Source: CAKSQF01 sp964582375 (lineage in GTDB: Bacteria; Bacillota; Clostridia; Oscillospirales; CAG-272). Taken from it: a stretch of 19,642 bases of DNA. This document shows, in pieces, positions 1-7,126 of the stretch. The stretch lies in assembly GCA_964582375.1 (NCBI GenBank), contig CAZORL010000028.1, forward strand, positions 1 to 19,642. Direction: 5' to 3'. The position numbers and the translations under genes were made by a program. Position 1 is the first letter of the stretch, and each line of letters starts with the position of its first letter. The notes under the pieces are model-generated. The model had not been told where the DNA came from, did no database searches, and saw only the letters and a list, made by a program, of their open reading frames with translations.

Positions 1-54
1 CGCGGTCAGCATAATATCAACGAGCGATTTGTTCTCCATAACGCGCTCGGTCAT
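1..54 (-). CDS. Partial unknown gene, N-terminal 18 codons only
   Basis: An open frame starts at an ATG whose last bases overlap the TGA stop of the upstream gene (ATGA, 4-base overlap) and runs off the left edge without a stop. The visible residues begin MTERVMENKSLVD. A second possible ATG lies at 39. The overlap suggests translational coupling with the 51-605 gene. Too little is present to assign a family. The call rests on the overlap geometry and an open frame of only 54 bases. Confidence 0.5.
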   Translation of the reverse strand, partial: MTERVMENKSLVDIMLTA

Positions 55-605
55 TCCGTTTGCATGATAAAAATTTGTTTCAGATAGTCCCAATTCAGCC
101 ATAGCGGAAAGATCGACTTGCAATTGTTGATCCTGTCGGAAATAAGTCTGTTTATCTCTATAATGTGTTGATAAAGTTGCGTATTTGATGAGTTATAAAA
201 GTTTATTCCCTCGTCGGTAAGAGTGCGCAGACTCTCCTCGGGGATGTGTTCGGTCAAGCTCAGAAGCGATCGGTATTCATATCTCGTTTTGTTGTTGATA
301 TTTTTGAAGCTTCGCTCGATCGAGTTTCTGATGATGCACAGATGCCTGATTGTTCGCGCATTTCTGTCGCCGTCAAGTTCATTGTGTATTTCGAGTTTTG
401 GCGAGTGATTTTCATTTTCGAATATGTGTTTCGGTTCACCGATCAGATAGGCTACCTTTGATATTATCTCGTATGTGCTGTCTTTGTATCTTCGTACCTC
501 TTCATCACTTCCGATATCGCTTTCTTCATATGAATTTGTGTCATCGGTCTGCTCAATGTTTTGTGTAAGTAATGTGTCAATGCGATCTTTCCTTTCTATA
601 TTCAT
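51..605 (-). CDS. Unrecognised 184-residue protein
   Basis: I do not recognise this protein. It is hydrophilic and probably mostly helical, with an acidic Ser/Glu/Asp-rich stretch near residues 20-40 and no signal peptide or membrane segment. The C-terminal end is aromatic-rich (FPLWLNWDYL) and stops in a 4-base overlap with the next frame. The ATG at 605 is chosen over one at 614 because the 614 codon lies inside a TATAAT promoter hexamer (613-618). No Shine-Dalgarno sequence precedes 605, and the predicted transcript would begin about one base before this ATG, so it may be leaderless. A GAAAGGA sequence lies just inside the frame, about eight bases before an ATT codon. No context gives a function. 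Confidence 0.65.
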   Translation of the reverse strand: MNIERKDRIDTLLTQNIEQTDDTNSYEESDIGSDEEVRRYKDSTYEIISKVAYLIGEPKHIFENENHSPKLEIHNELDGDRNARTIRHLCIIRNSIERSFKNINNKTRYEYRSLLSLTEHIPEESLRTLTDEGINFYNSSNTQLYQHIIEINRLISDRINNCKSIFPLWLNWDYLKQIFIMQTE

Positions 606-612
606 TATAGGC

Positions 613-623
613 ATTATATCACA
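613..623 (-). promoter_or_regulatory. Extended -10 promoter for the 184-residue gene
   Basis: The minus strand reads TGTGATATAAT, a TRTGN-extended -10 element like most other promoters in this window. The -35 region at 17-bp spacing is poor (CATTTT). A small inverted repeat ACAC-TAAT-GTGT (621-632) overlaps it and could be an operator. Predicted start of transcription is near 606. Confidence 0.5.
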
Positions 624-679
624 CTAATGTGTCTAAAAATGCCGGTATAAGGAAATTCTTTTGAAAACATCGCTCACAT

Positions 680-1399
680 TTATTCAAGTATGTTTGACGT
701 GATGTAGTCAACACCCCAGGACGCAAGTCGCTCACCGTCTTCTTTTTTGTCAACAGTCCAACAGTTGATCTCGATGTTATTATTATGCAGATGATCGACA
801 CGCTCCTTTGTCAGCTCGCCGTACCAAATGTCAAGATCAAAACCGTGCGCAAGGAGCCGCTCTGTCAGATCTTCGGTGTATTTCCCGGTCAAGTACTGTA
901 TTTTTTGATCGGGGAGCAGTGCGCGGAGCTTTACGAGGTTTTCATATGAGAAAGAAATGAAGATGACTTTATGAAGATATCCGCGATGTTCGATCAGATC
1001 GACGATCGCTTTGATATCATCTGCGCAAAATTCGTTTTTGAGCTCGAGTACGCAGACTTTTTCGTATCTTGCGCACACTTTGACATATTCGTCGAGCGTC
1101 GGGATGCGAAGATCGCATCTGCCGACCTCACCGTCTGTGTCGGTCAACATAAGTTTGCGAAGATCCGCGAAGCTGCTGCTCTCGACCGAAATGTCAACAG
1201 TGGAAACTCTGCCTGTGCGATCGTCGTGAATGACGACGAATTTCCCATCCGATGTTCTGTGCACATCGGTCTCGATACCGAAATATGAGCGATTTCCCGC
1301 CGCAACAAATGCAGGGATGGCGTTCTCGCGCTCGATTCCCGAAAGTCCTCTGTGCGCGACTATCTTTGCGTTTTGCTTTGAAATTTTAATGCTGTCCAT
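680..1399 (-). CDS. Glycerophosphodiester phosphodiesterase (GDPD family)
   Basis: Predicted to hydrolyse glycerophosphodiesters to glycerol-3-phosphate plus an alcohol, in a TIM-barrel fold. Seen directly: the HRG motif at residues 16-18, Glu25-Asn26 (the family's EN pair), ETD at 43-45 and HD at 58-59. By family knowledge these are the general acid/base histidines and metal-binding acids. There is no signal peptide, so it should be cytoplasmic, and the 239-residue length is normal. The ATG at 1399 has an AGGAG about eight bases upstream. It lies 27 bases downstream of the AraC gene in the same direction with no terminator between, so the two are probably cotranscribed. Substrate is unknown; phospholipid headgroup or wall teichoic acid breakdown are possibilities. 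Confidence 0.93.
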   Translation of the reverse strand: MDSIKISKQNAKIVAHRGLSGIERENAIPAFVAAGNRSYFGIETDVHRTSDGKFVVIHDDRTGRVSTVDISVESSSFADLRKLMLTDTDGEVGRCDLRIPTLDEYVKVCARYEKVCVLELKNEFCADDIKAIVDLIEHRGYLHKVIFISFSYENLVKLRALLPDQKIQYLTGKYTEDLTERLLAHGFDLDIWYGELTKERVDHLHNNNIEINCWTVDKKEDGERLASWGVDYITSNILE

Positions 1400-1426
1400 T
1401 TTGGCTCTCCTTTTTTGTTTTGATCG

Positions 1427-2185
1427 TTACTTATCCGCCGTGTCTTTCCAACGCCCGGGGCTTGTGCCAAATCGCTTTTTGAACATTTTCGAAAAATTGC
1501 AAACATCCGCATATCCGCAGAGCGCGGCGGTCTCGCCTACCGAAAATCCGAGCGAGAGCCGACGTTTTGCTTCCTCCATGCGAACCGAGATCAGATATTC
1601 CTGCACGGTCATTCCGACGGACGCCTTGAACAGACGGGTCAGATATCTGCGGTCAAGATTCATTTTTGTCGCAATATCCTCGACTCGAAGATCGTACATG
1701 TACTGCGCCTGTATGCAGTCGCACACGCGGCGAACATAGTGACTGCCGTGCTTTTTGTCGGCAAAAAGATCCGAATACATCCGAAAGAGCAGGGCGGCGA
1801 TCTCGTATTCGCGCATTACCGATTCGACGGGAATCTCGAGCATCATGCCTATCCAGTTGGACGAAAGATCAATGATCGGCGGAAGCTCCATGAAATTTTT
1901 CGACAGGTTACCGTCAAAGCCGACCCATTGATAAAACCAGGGGTCGGACGGTTCGGCGGCGTATGTGGTTATTTCGCCCGGCTTTATCAGAAACGCCTGC
2001 CCCGGGCCGATCGGATAGCACTTTCCGCCCTTGTAAAGTCTTCCTCTGCCTTTGACGACATAGTGGATGAGGGTATAGTTTCGCACATCCGGGCCAAACG
2101 ATTTGTCGGGCGTGCAGTGCTCCGAGCCGAGCAGAAGGGGATTAAGATCGGCAAATCCGCGATTTAACAAAACATCGGTGATCAT
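1427..2185 (-). CDS. AraC-family regulator, MsmR/RafR/MelR-like, probable regulator of melA
   Basis: A 252-residue one-component sugar-responsive regulator. The N-terminal half is an AraC-type cupin (around residues 35-85, with GPGQAFLIKPGE and a DPWFYQWVGFDG stretch typical of MsmR/RafR-type regulators). The C-terminal half has two helix-turn-helix units, near 165-191 (RVEDIATKMNLDRRYLTRLF) and 215-247 (ending FGTSPGRWK). ATG 2185 has an AAGGAAGG ribosome binding site. It is divergent from the alpha-galactosidase at 2353, with both promoters in the 167-bp gap, so it probably controls that gene in response to an alpha-galactoside. This is inferred from position; the inducer is not shown by sequence. 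Confidence 0.92.
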   Translation of the reverse strand: MITDVLLNRGFADLNPLLLGSEHCTPDKSFGPDVRNYTLIHYVVKGRGRLYKGGKCYPIGPGQAFLIKPGEITTYAAEPSDPWFYQWVGFDGNLSKNFMELPPIIDLSSNWIGMMLEIPVESVMREYEIAALLFRMYSDLFADKKHGSHYVRRVCDCIQAQYMYDLRVEDIATKMNLDRRYLTRLFKASVGMTVQEYLISVRMEEAKRRLSLGFSVGETAALCGYADVCNFSKMFKKRFGTSPGRWKDTADK

Positions 2186-2229
2186 AAGGCATTCCTTCCT
2201 TTGTTTTGATGATTTTGTATTTCGGTTAC

Positions 2230-2259
2230 ATTATACCATATTTGCGGCACATAATGCAA
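2230..2259 (-). promoter_or_regulatory. Promoter of the AraC-GDPD operon
   Basis: The minus strand shows TATAAT (2235-2230) preceded by ATGG (extended -10). A weak -35, TTGCAT, lies 18 bp upstream. Predicted leader of about 38 bases to the AraC ATG. Confidence 0.6.
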
Positions 2260-2263
2260 TAGC

Positions 2264-2288
2264 TTTTTGCAAAAAAATCGTGTATAAT
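2264..2288 (+). promoter_or_regulatory. melA -10 hexamer with upstream 12-bp palindrome
   Basis: A perfect TATAAT lies at 2283-2288. No good -35 is present, as expected for a promoter that needs an activator. A perfect palindrome TTTTTGCAAAAA (2264-2275) occupies the space where RNA polymerase or an activator would bind, between the two divergent promoters. A further hairpin, ACATCG/CGATGT (2303-2308 with 2319-2324), lies in the leader. Confidence 0.5.
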
Positions 2289-2352
2289 TGTAAAAAAGCG
2301 GAACATCGTCATTTGCGGCGATGTCCGATGTAATTTGAAAGGAATTAAGAAC

Positions 2353-3672
2353 ATGAAAGTAACATTTATGGGTGCAGGCTCGACCGTTTTCTCGAAAAAC
2401 GTTCTCGGCGATACCATGCTTTGTGAGGCTTTCCACGATGTGGAGATCGCACTTTATGACATTGATGCCGTAAGACTTGAAGAGTCTTACCTGCTCATCA
2501 CCTCCATGAACGAAAAACTCAACGAGGGCAGAGCAAAGATCGAAAAATATCTCGGCGTAGAAAACAGAAAGGACGCTCTCCGCGGCGCAGATTTCGTTAT
2601 TGACGCAATTCAGGTCGGTCTTTACGATCCCTGCACGATCATCGATTTTGAGATCCCCAAAAAGTTCGGTCTTCGTCAGACCATCGCCGACACGCTCGGT
2701 ATCGGCGGCATTATGCGCGGTATGCGTACCATCCATGTACTTAAAGACTTTGCGGCTGATATGGAAGAGGTCTGCCCCGATGCGTGGTTCTTGAACTACA
2801 CCAACCCCATGGCGATCCTCTCGGGCTTCATGCAGAGATATACAGGCATCAAGACCGTCGGTCTTTGCCACAGCGTTCAGGTCTGCGTTGAGGGCCTTCT
2901 TAACAGTATCGGCATGAGCGATAAGCTTGAGGGACACAAGTCCAAGATCGCAGGTATCAACCATATGGCATGGCTTCTTGAGATCACCGATAAGGACGGC
3001 AACGACCTTTATCCTGAGATCAAGCGTCGCACAAAGGAAAAGAATGCGACCGAAAAGCACTGGGATATGGTCAGATATGACTATATTGACAAACTCGGCT
3101 ATTACTGCACCGAAAGCTCCGAGCACAACTCCGAGTACAACCCCTTCTACATCAAAGCGGGCAGAGATGACCTTATCGAAAAGTTCAACATTCCGCTTGA
3201 CGAGTATCCCCGTCGCTGTGTAAATCAGATCGCAGGTTGGGAGAAGCAGAAAGAAGAGCTTCTCGCAGGCGGCAATGTTCAGCATGTTCGTTCGCGCGAG
3301 TACGCATCGCGCATCATGGAGGCGATCGTTACCAATAAGCCTTATAAGATCGGCGGCAACGTTCTCAACACCGGTCTTATCACTAACCTCCCGAAAGAGG
3401 CGTGCGTTGAGGTTCCCTGTCTTGTTGACAGCAACGGCGTCACACCAACTTACGTCGGTGCACTTCCTCTGCAGCTCGCGGCTATGAACTCGTCGAACAT
3501 CTATCCTCAGATGCTCACGATCGAGGCGGCTGTTACGGGCAAGATCGAGACTCTCTATCAGGCGGCAATGATGGATCCGCATACGGGTGCTCAGCTCTCG
3601 ACTGATGAGATCGTCGCTCTTGTCAATGAGCTTGTTGAGGCTCACACCAACGCTGGATATCCCATATTCTAA
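2353..3672 (+). CDS. melA: GH4 alpha-galactosidase (MelA type)
   Basis: Predicted cytoplasmic, NAD- and Mn-dependent glycoside hydrolase family 4 enzyme that releases galactose from melibiose or raffinose-type sugars. Seen directly over 439 residues: an N-terminal nucleotide-binding loop GAGSTVF (7-13), NYTNPM (148-153), CHSVQ (172-176) with the metal-binding Cys172, and GINHMAW (201-207) with metal-binding His204. The CHS motif and the C-terminal half (LGYYCTESSEH, IPLDEYPRRCV, AAMMDPHT) match MelA alpha-galactosidases from memory; the 6-phosphoglycosidase branch usually has CN-P here. ATG 2353 is preferred over a TTG at 2335 because GAAAGGA sits nine bases before it, inside that extension. 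Divergent from an AraC regulator. No sugar transporter is adjacent, so uptake must be encoded elsewhere. Confidence 0.93.
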   Translation: MKVTFMGAGSTVFSKNVLGDTMLCEAFHDVEIALYDIDAVRLEESYLLITSMNEKLNEGRAKIEKYLGVENRKDALRGADFVIDAIQVGLYDPCTIIDFEIPKKFGLRQTIADTLGIGGIMRGMRTIHVLKDFAADMEEVCPDAWFLNYTNPMAILSGFMQRYTGIKTVGLCHSVQVCVEGLLNSIGMSDKLEGHKSKIAGINHMAWLLEITDKDGNDLYPEIKRRTKEKNATEKHWDMVRYDYIDKLGYYCTESSEHNSEYNPFYIKAGRDDLIEKFNIPLDEYPRRCVNQIAGWEKQKEELLAGGNVQHVRSREYASRIMEAIVTNKPYKIGGNVLNTGLITNLPKEACVEVPCLVDSNGVTPTYVGALPLQLAAMNSSNIYPQMLTIEAAVTGKIETLYQAAMMDPHTGAQLSTDEIVALVNELVEAHTNAGYPIF

Positions 3673-3683
3673 TATGAATATAT

Positions 3684-3725
3684 AAACATTCCCTAATACG
3701 CCAATCGTCGTATTAGGGAATGTTT
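3684..3725. terminator. Bidirectional terminator hairpin between melA and the PIG-L gene
   Basis: A perfect 17-bp inverted repeat (3684-3700 with 3709-3725) has an eight-base loop. It lies in the 63-bp gap between convergent genes, with T-rich flanks on both sides (TGTTTTA on plus, GTTTATA on minus). Confidence 0.85.
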
Positions 3726-3735
3726 TACTATATGA

Positions 3736-5280
3736 TCATTTCCGCCTTTTCTTCAAAACGATCAATGTCATGGAGGATGCAAGCACGATAACGGCGATCA
3801 CCGCCACGAGGGGGATAATGTATCCCCTATTGCTTTGCTCTTTGCTGTTATCGACCCTATCGACCGTTGTTGTCGGAACTTTTGTCGTGACGATCGGTTT
3901 TGCGGTTGTTACGATGGGCTTTGCTGTTGTGACGATCGGTTCTGTTGTGACAGGCGGCTCTGTTGTCGAAGTGGCGGTCGTTGTCGGAGTGGCAGTGGTT
4001 GTCGGAACGGTAGTGGTTGTTGTAGGAGTGGTTGTTACCGCGCTCGGCGGAGCTTCTGCTTGAGAGTTGTTAACAGACGAACCGTTCCAGATGGCAGTGC
4101 CCGAAAAAAGATCTCTGTTGTCGATGCCAACGCTCGAATATGCAAGTCCGAAGAGCGTGTTGTCGTATTTTCCGCCCTTCTGTATTGCAGCCCAGGTCAG
4201 CTTGTAGGAGTTGTGCTGTGATCTGTGATAATCGTAAGATTCGACCGCAATATCGTAAGCGGTCTTTCCTCCGTATGCGGCAAGCGGTCTTGAATAGTCG
4301 AGGCTGATCTGATTTTCTTTGTACAGATGAAGATAAAGCTTCGATACCGTCCACGGACCGTATTTCGCGAGACTTTCGGTGTCATAATCGACAGATGCCG
4401 CAAGTTTTACCGCCTCTTTGGCGGCGGCTGATGTTACGCAGTGCGAATTGTGATAGTTTTCGCCCTTTTCGTCGTGCGTAACGACAACACTCGGCTGTCT
4501 GCGCCTTATCTCGCGGACGAGCGACAGTGTGACATTGTCAATGCCGCCCCACACTTCCGCCGCCTCGTCAAAGGTCAGTTTGCGTCCTTGATCGATGAAG
4601 CCGAGACAGTCGGGGTATGTGCGCAGACCGCAGTGCCACAGTCCGCGAAGTCCTTCCTCATATCGTCCTCTTGTGCATACACAGCTGTATGCGACGGCGA
4701 CCTTGTACCCCTCACTTATATAAGCAGGCAGTACCGCCCCGAGAAAGATGTATTCGTCGTCTTGGTGGGTCGGTATCATGAGCAGATCGCATTTTTCCTC
4801 GGGCGTTGCCCATTTCATGATCTCGCCGCCATCACCACTCGGATCGGAGAGTGTCAGGTAGCCGATGCCGTAATCCTTTCTGCCATCGGATGGCGTCGGA
4901 ATATCTATGATGATCTTACGGGTATCGCCGGAAAGCGGATAAAAACAAGAAAATCGGTCATAAAAGTCACCGTTTTTTATTCTGTCAAGAACATTTTCGT
5001 CTTTGTCGTAGGAGCGGATCTCAAAGATCGTGTCCTCGCTGTACCAACTGATATAGATACCGTCCGTTTTTCTCAAGGCATCAAGTGTCAGAGTTATCTG
5101 CGAATTCTCGGTCGATGGACGCCAATATCTTTTTACATCGCTGTTTGTCAAAAGGGAAGGGTCGCCGTCTGTTGTCTCAACCGTAAAAAAGCTGTCGGCA
5201 TGTGAGACTATCGACAAATTCGTCGGACAAATAATCATCAGTGCGAGAATAAGCGCACAAAGTCTGTATGCGATCTTCAT
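3736..5280 (-). CDS. Secreted, membrane-anchored PIG-L/LmbE-family deacetylase
   Basis: Likely an extracellular zinc-dependent N-deacetylase acting on an acetylamino sugar. The 514-residue protein has a signal peptide (1-28), a beta-rich N-terminal region (about 30-155) that could bind carbohydrate, and a PIG-L domain (about 162-300). The PIG-L motif reads THQDDE (171-176; most members have HPDDE), and a second motif, THDEKGENYHNSH (268-280), supplies the distal zinc histidine. Then come a Thr/Pro stalk (411-474), a transmembrane helix (about 486-509) and the basic tail KKRRK. This predicts an enzyme held outside the cell on a stalk. The ATG at 5280 is chosen because it starts the signal peptide and follows GAAAGGA; the frame stays open upstream to 5379. 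Natural substrate unknown. Confidence 0.85.
   Translation of the reverse strand: MKIAYRLCALILALMIICPTNLSIVSHADSFFTVETTDGDPSLLTNSDVKRYWRPSTENSQITLTLDALRKTDGIYISWYSEDTIFEIRSYDKDENVLDRIKNGDFYDRFSCFYPLSGDTRKIIIDIPTPSDGRKDYGIGYLTLSDPSGDGGEIMKWATPEEKCDLLMIPTHQDDEYIFLGAVLPAYISEGYKVAVAYSCVCTRGRYEEGLRGLWHCGLRTYPDCLGFIDQGRKLTFDEAAEVWGGIDNVTLSLVREIRRRQPSVVVTHDEKGENYHNSHCVTSAAAKEAVKLAASVDYDTESLAKYGPWTVSKLYLHLYKENQISLDYSRPLAAYGGKTAYDIAVESYDYHRSQHNSYKLTWAAIQKGGKYDNTLFGLAYSSVGIDNRDLFSGTAIWNGSSVNNSQAEAPPSAVTTTPTTTTTVPTTTATPTTTATSTTEPPVTTEPIVTTAKPIVTTAKPIVTTKVPTTTVDRVDNSKEQSNRGYIIPLVAVIAVIVLASSMTLIVLKKRRK
3859..4050 (-). repeat. Thr/Pro stalk with short tandem repeats in the PIG-L gene
   Basis: Codes for residues 411-474 of the deacetylase: TTTP-type runs followed by three copies of a PIVTTAK-like unit (about 448-467). 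The DNA is a low-complexity tandem array of GTTGT/GACGAT units on the plus strand. Such linkers extend domains away from the membrane and can be glycosylated. Confidence 0.8.
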
Positions 5281-5416
5281 TTTACTTGCCGTTCCTTTCA
5301 AGTGCGTATCTTTGGAATGAATTAAAGCTCCGGATTGTAAGACGGATCGTGATATTAAAATATGACATGAAAATCTCATTTTCTGACTTGATTTTAGACC
5401 CTTTTACAACATTGAC

Positions 5417-5445
5417 ATTATATCACAGTTTCTTGAAAAATACAA
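5417..5445 (-). promoter_or_regulatory. Promoter of the PIG-L gene
   Basis: Minus strand: TTGTAT (5445-5440), 17-bp spacer ending TGTGA, then TATAAT (5422-5417). Predicted leader is about 130 bases; no further element was recognised in it. Confidence 0.65.
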
Positions 5446-5477
5446 TCCTCGAGCGGAATTTTCTCGGCTTTGTCGAT

Positions 5478-5512
5478 AAAAACGGCTGTCGAATCTGCTT
5501 TCGACAGCCGTT
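5478..5512 (-). terminator. Pyruvate kinase terminator
   Basis: Perfect 12-bp stem (5481-5492 with 5501-5512, AACGGCTGTCGA and complement) with an eight-base loop. On the minus strand it ends in a five-T run. It begins four bases beyond the pyk stop codon. Confidence 0.88.
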
Positions 5513-5516
5513 ATTG

Positions 5517-6929
5517 TCAGATCTCCTCGACCTTTATGAGACTTGTTCCGCTTTTGTCATTCGCGGCACCGCCGGTTATCACGATGCGTTGACCGTGAGT
5601 CAGACCGAGTATCTCCTTGGCTTTGTTCTTGGCAAAATAGAAAAGGACGTCGGTTGATGCAAATACCTCGCTCATGACGGGCACGACTCCCCAGGACAGC
5701 GAGAGCTTGCGGAAAGCATATTCGCTTGTTGTCATCGCTATGATCGGAGCTTGGGGACGGAATCTCGAAACCATTCGTGCAGTCTTGCCGGTCAGAGTGC
5801 AGACGACTATCGCAGATGCCTTAACGCCTTTTGCAAGGTCGCATGCCGAGTGCGAGAGCGACTCGCCGACCGATGTTATCTTGAATTCGTCGTCACGAAT
5901 GTTGCCGATATAGCAGACGTGTTGTTCTGCCTCGAGTGCGATCCTGCTCATTGCCGCAATCGCTCCGACAGGATGCTTGCCGGCAGCAGTCTCACCCGAA
6001 AGCATGATGGCTGACGATCCGTCGTAAACTGCGTTTGCGACATCGGAGATCTCAGCACGGGTCGGGCGGGGATTTGTGATCATCGATTCGAGCATTTCGG
6101 TTGCAGTGATAACGCGAACACCGTTTATGCGGCAGTCCGAAATTATCTTTTTCTGAATAGCGGGCAGTTCCTCGAAGGGAATCTCGACACCCATGTCACC
6201 TCTGCCGATCATGATGCCGTTTGAGTTTGCCATTATCTCACCGAGATTGTTGACACCTGCGCGATTTTCGATCTTTGCGATTAGGTCTATGTCGGGATTG
6301 CCGTGCTCGCGGAGGAAATTTCGGACATCGATCAGATCTTGCGCCCTTGAAACAAAGGAGCATGCGATGAAATCAACGCCGTTTTCTATGCCGAACAGAA
6401 TGTCGCTCTTGTCCTGCTCTGAAAGATAATCGAGCGGAAGTTCCTTTTCGGGGAAGAACATCGATTTGCGATCGGACAGCACACCGTTGTCGAGAACGCG
6501 CGTGTGGACGGTGTTTTCCTCGACGGAAAGCACCTCAAATGTCATAAGCCCGTTGTTAAGCAGGATCTTGTCTCCGGGGAGCATTTGCGAGGCGATCTTT
6601 TTGTAGGTCACCGATACTTTTGTCTTGTCGCCTACAACATCGTCGGTGGTGAAATCAAAGAGGTCGCCGCGTGTCAAAGTGACCGATCCACCCTCAAATG
6701 TGCCGATCCTGAACTCAGGGCCTTTAGTGTCAAGCATGATTGGCAGTGCCACCTGCATATCTTCTCTGATCTTCTTGATCAGCTTGATCTTTTTGAGATG
6801 GTCCTCGTGCGTGCCGTGCGAAAAGTTGAGCCTTGCGACATTCATGCCGGCATCGACCATTTGACGCAGTACCGTTTCGCTTTCGCTTGCAGGTCCGAGC
6901 GTGCAGATTATTTTTGTTTTTCTCATCAT
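5517..6929 (-). CDS. pyk: Pyruvate kinase
   Basis: Converts phosphoenolpyruvate and ADP to pyruvate and ATP at the end of glycolysis, in the cytoplasm. The 470-residue protein carries the N-terminal KTKIICTLGPAS signature (4-15), VARLNFSHG (31-39), DTKGPEFR (67-74), KIEN (219-222, with the catalytic lysine) and IGRGDMGVEIP (241-251), followed by the ATEMLESM motif and a regulatory C-terminal domain. It ends at the normal domain and lacks the extra C-terminal PEP-utiliser domain found in Bacillus-type enzymes. The first of two adjacent ATGs (6929) is chosen because GGGAG lies about ten bases upstream. Monocistronic, with its own promoter and terminator. Confidence 0.97.
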   Translation of the reverse strand: MMRKTKIICTLGPASESETVLRQMVDAGMNVARLNFSHGTHEDHLKKIKLIKKIREDMQVALPIMLDTKGPEFRIGTFEGGSVTLTRGDLFDFTTDDVVGDKTKVSVTYKKIASQMLPGDKILLNNGLMTFEVLSVEENTVHTRVLDNGVLSDRKSMFFPEKELPLDYLSEQDKSDILFGIENGVDFIACSFVSRAQDLIDVRNFLREHGNPDIDLIAKIENRAGVNNLGEIMANSNGIMIGRGDMGVEIPFEELPAIQKKIISDCRINGVRVITATEMLESMITNPRPTRAEISDVANAVYDGSSAIMLSGETAAGKHPVGAIAAMSRIALEAEQHVCYIGNIRDDEFKITSVGESLSHSACDLAKGVKASAIVVCTLTGKTARMVSRFRPQAPIIAMTTSEYAFRKLSLSWGVVPVMSEVFASTDVLFYFAKNKAKEILGLTHGQRIVITGGAANDKSGTSLIKVEEI

Positions 6930-7018
6930 AAAGAAGTTTCTCCCTTCGGGATTTTTTATTGTTTATTATAAAATCGAATTGTTCGACGGAAATAAAAAAA
7001 TTCCCCTATTATGATATT

Positions 7019-7047
7019 ATAATACCACAAATGTGAAAAAAAGTCAA
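7019..7047 (-). promoter_or_regulatory. pyk promoter
   Basis: Minus strand: TTGACT (7047-7042), exact 17-bp spacer ending TGTGG, then TATTAT (7024-7019). The spacer contains CACATTTGTG, partly dyad-symmetric and similar to the operator-like repeat at 8405-8422. A second dyad, TCGAA-ttg-TTCGA (6974-6986), lies in the roughly 80-base leader. Confidence 0.75.
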
Positions 7048-7078
7048 CAGATTTACGAAAAAAAACTGCCTGCCGAGT

Positions 7079-7107
7079 AAAAAAACCTGCCCGATGGTTC
7101 GAGCAGG
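7079..7107 (-). terminator. Terminator of the second AraC gene
   Basis: An 8-bp stem (7086-7093 with 7100-7107, one G-T pair) with a six-base loop is followed on the minus strand by seven Ts (7085-7079). It lies just downstream of the stop at 7127. Confidence 0.85.
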
Positions 7108-7126
7108 GTATTTATATGACGGGGTT

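Noticed and set aside
2182..3645. A 487-codon open frame on the minus strand opposite melA
   Set aside because: It lies wholly antisense to a gene with clear GH4 motifs, covers the divergent promoter region, has no recognisable domain and no ribosome site that I can see. It is a shadow of codon bias in melA.
3859..4050. Tandem repeats resembling a CRISPR or minisatellite array
   Set aside because: The units are short, imperfect and in frame with a Thr/Pro stalk; no unique spacers of regular length are present.
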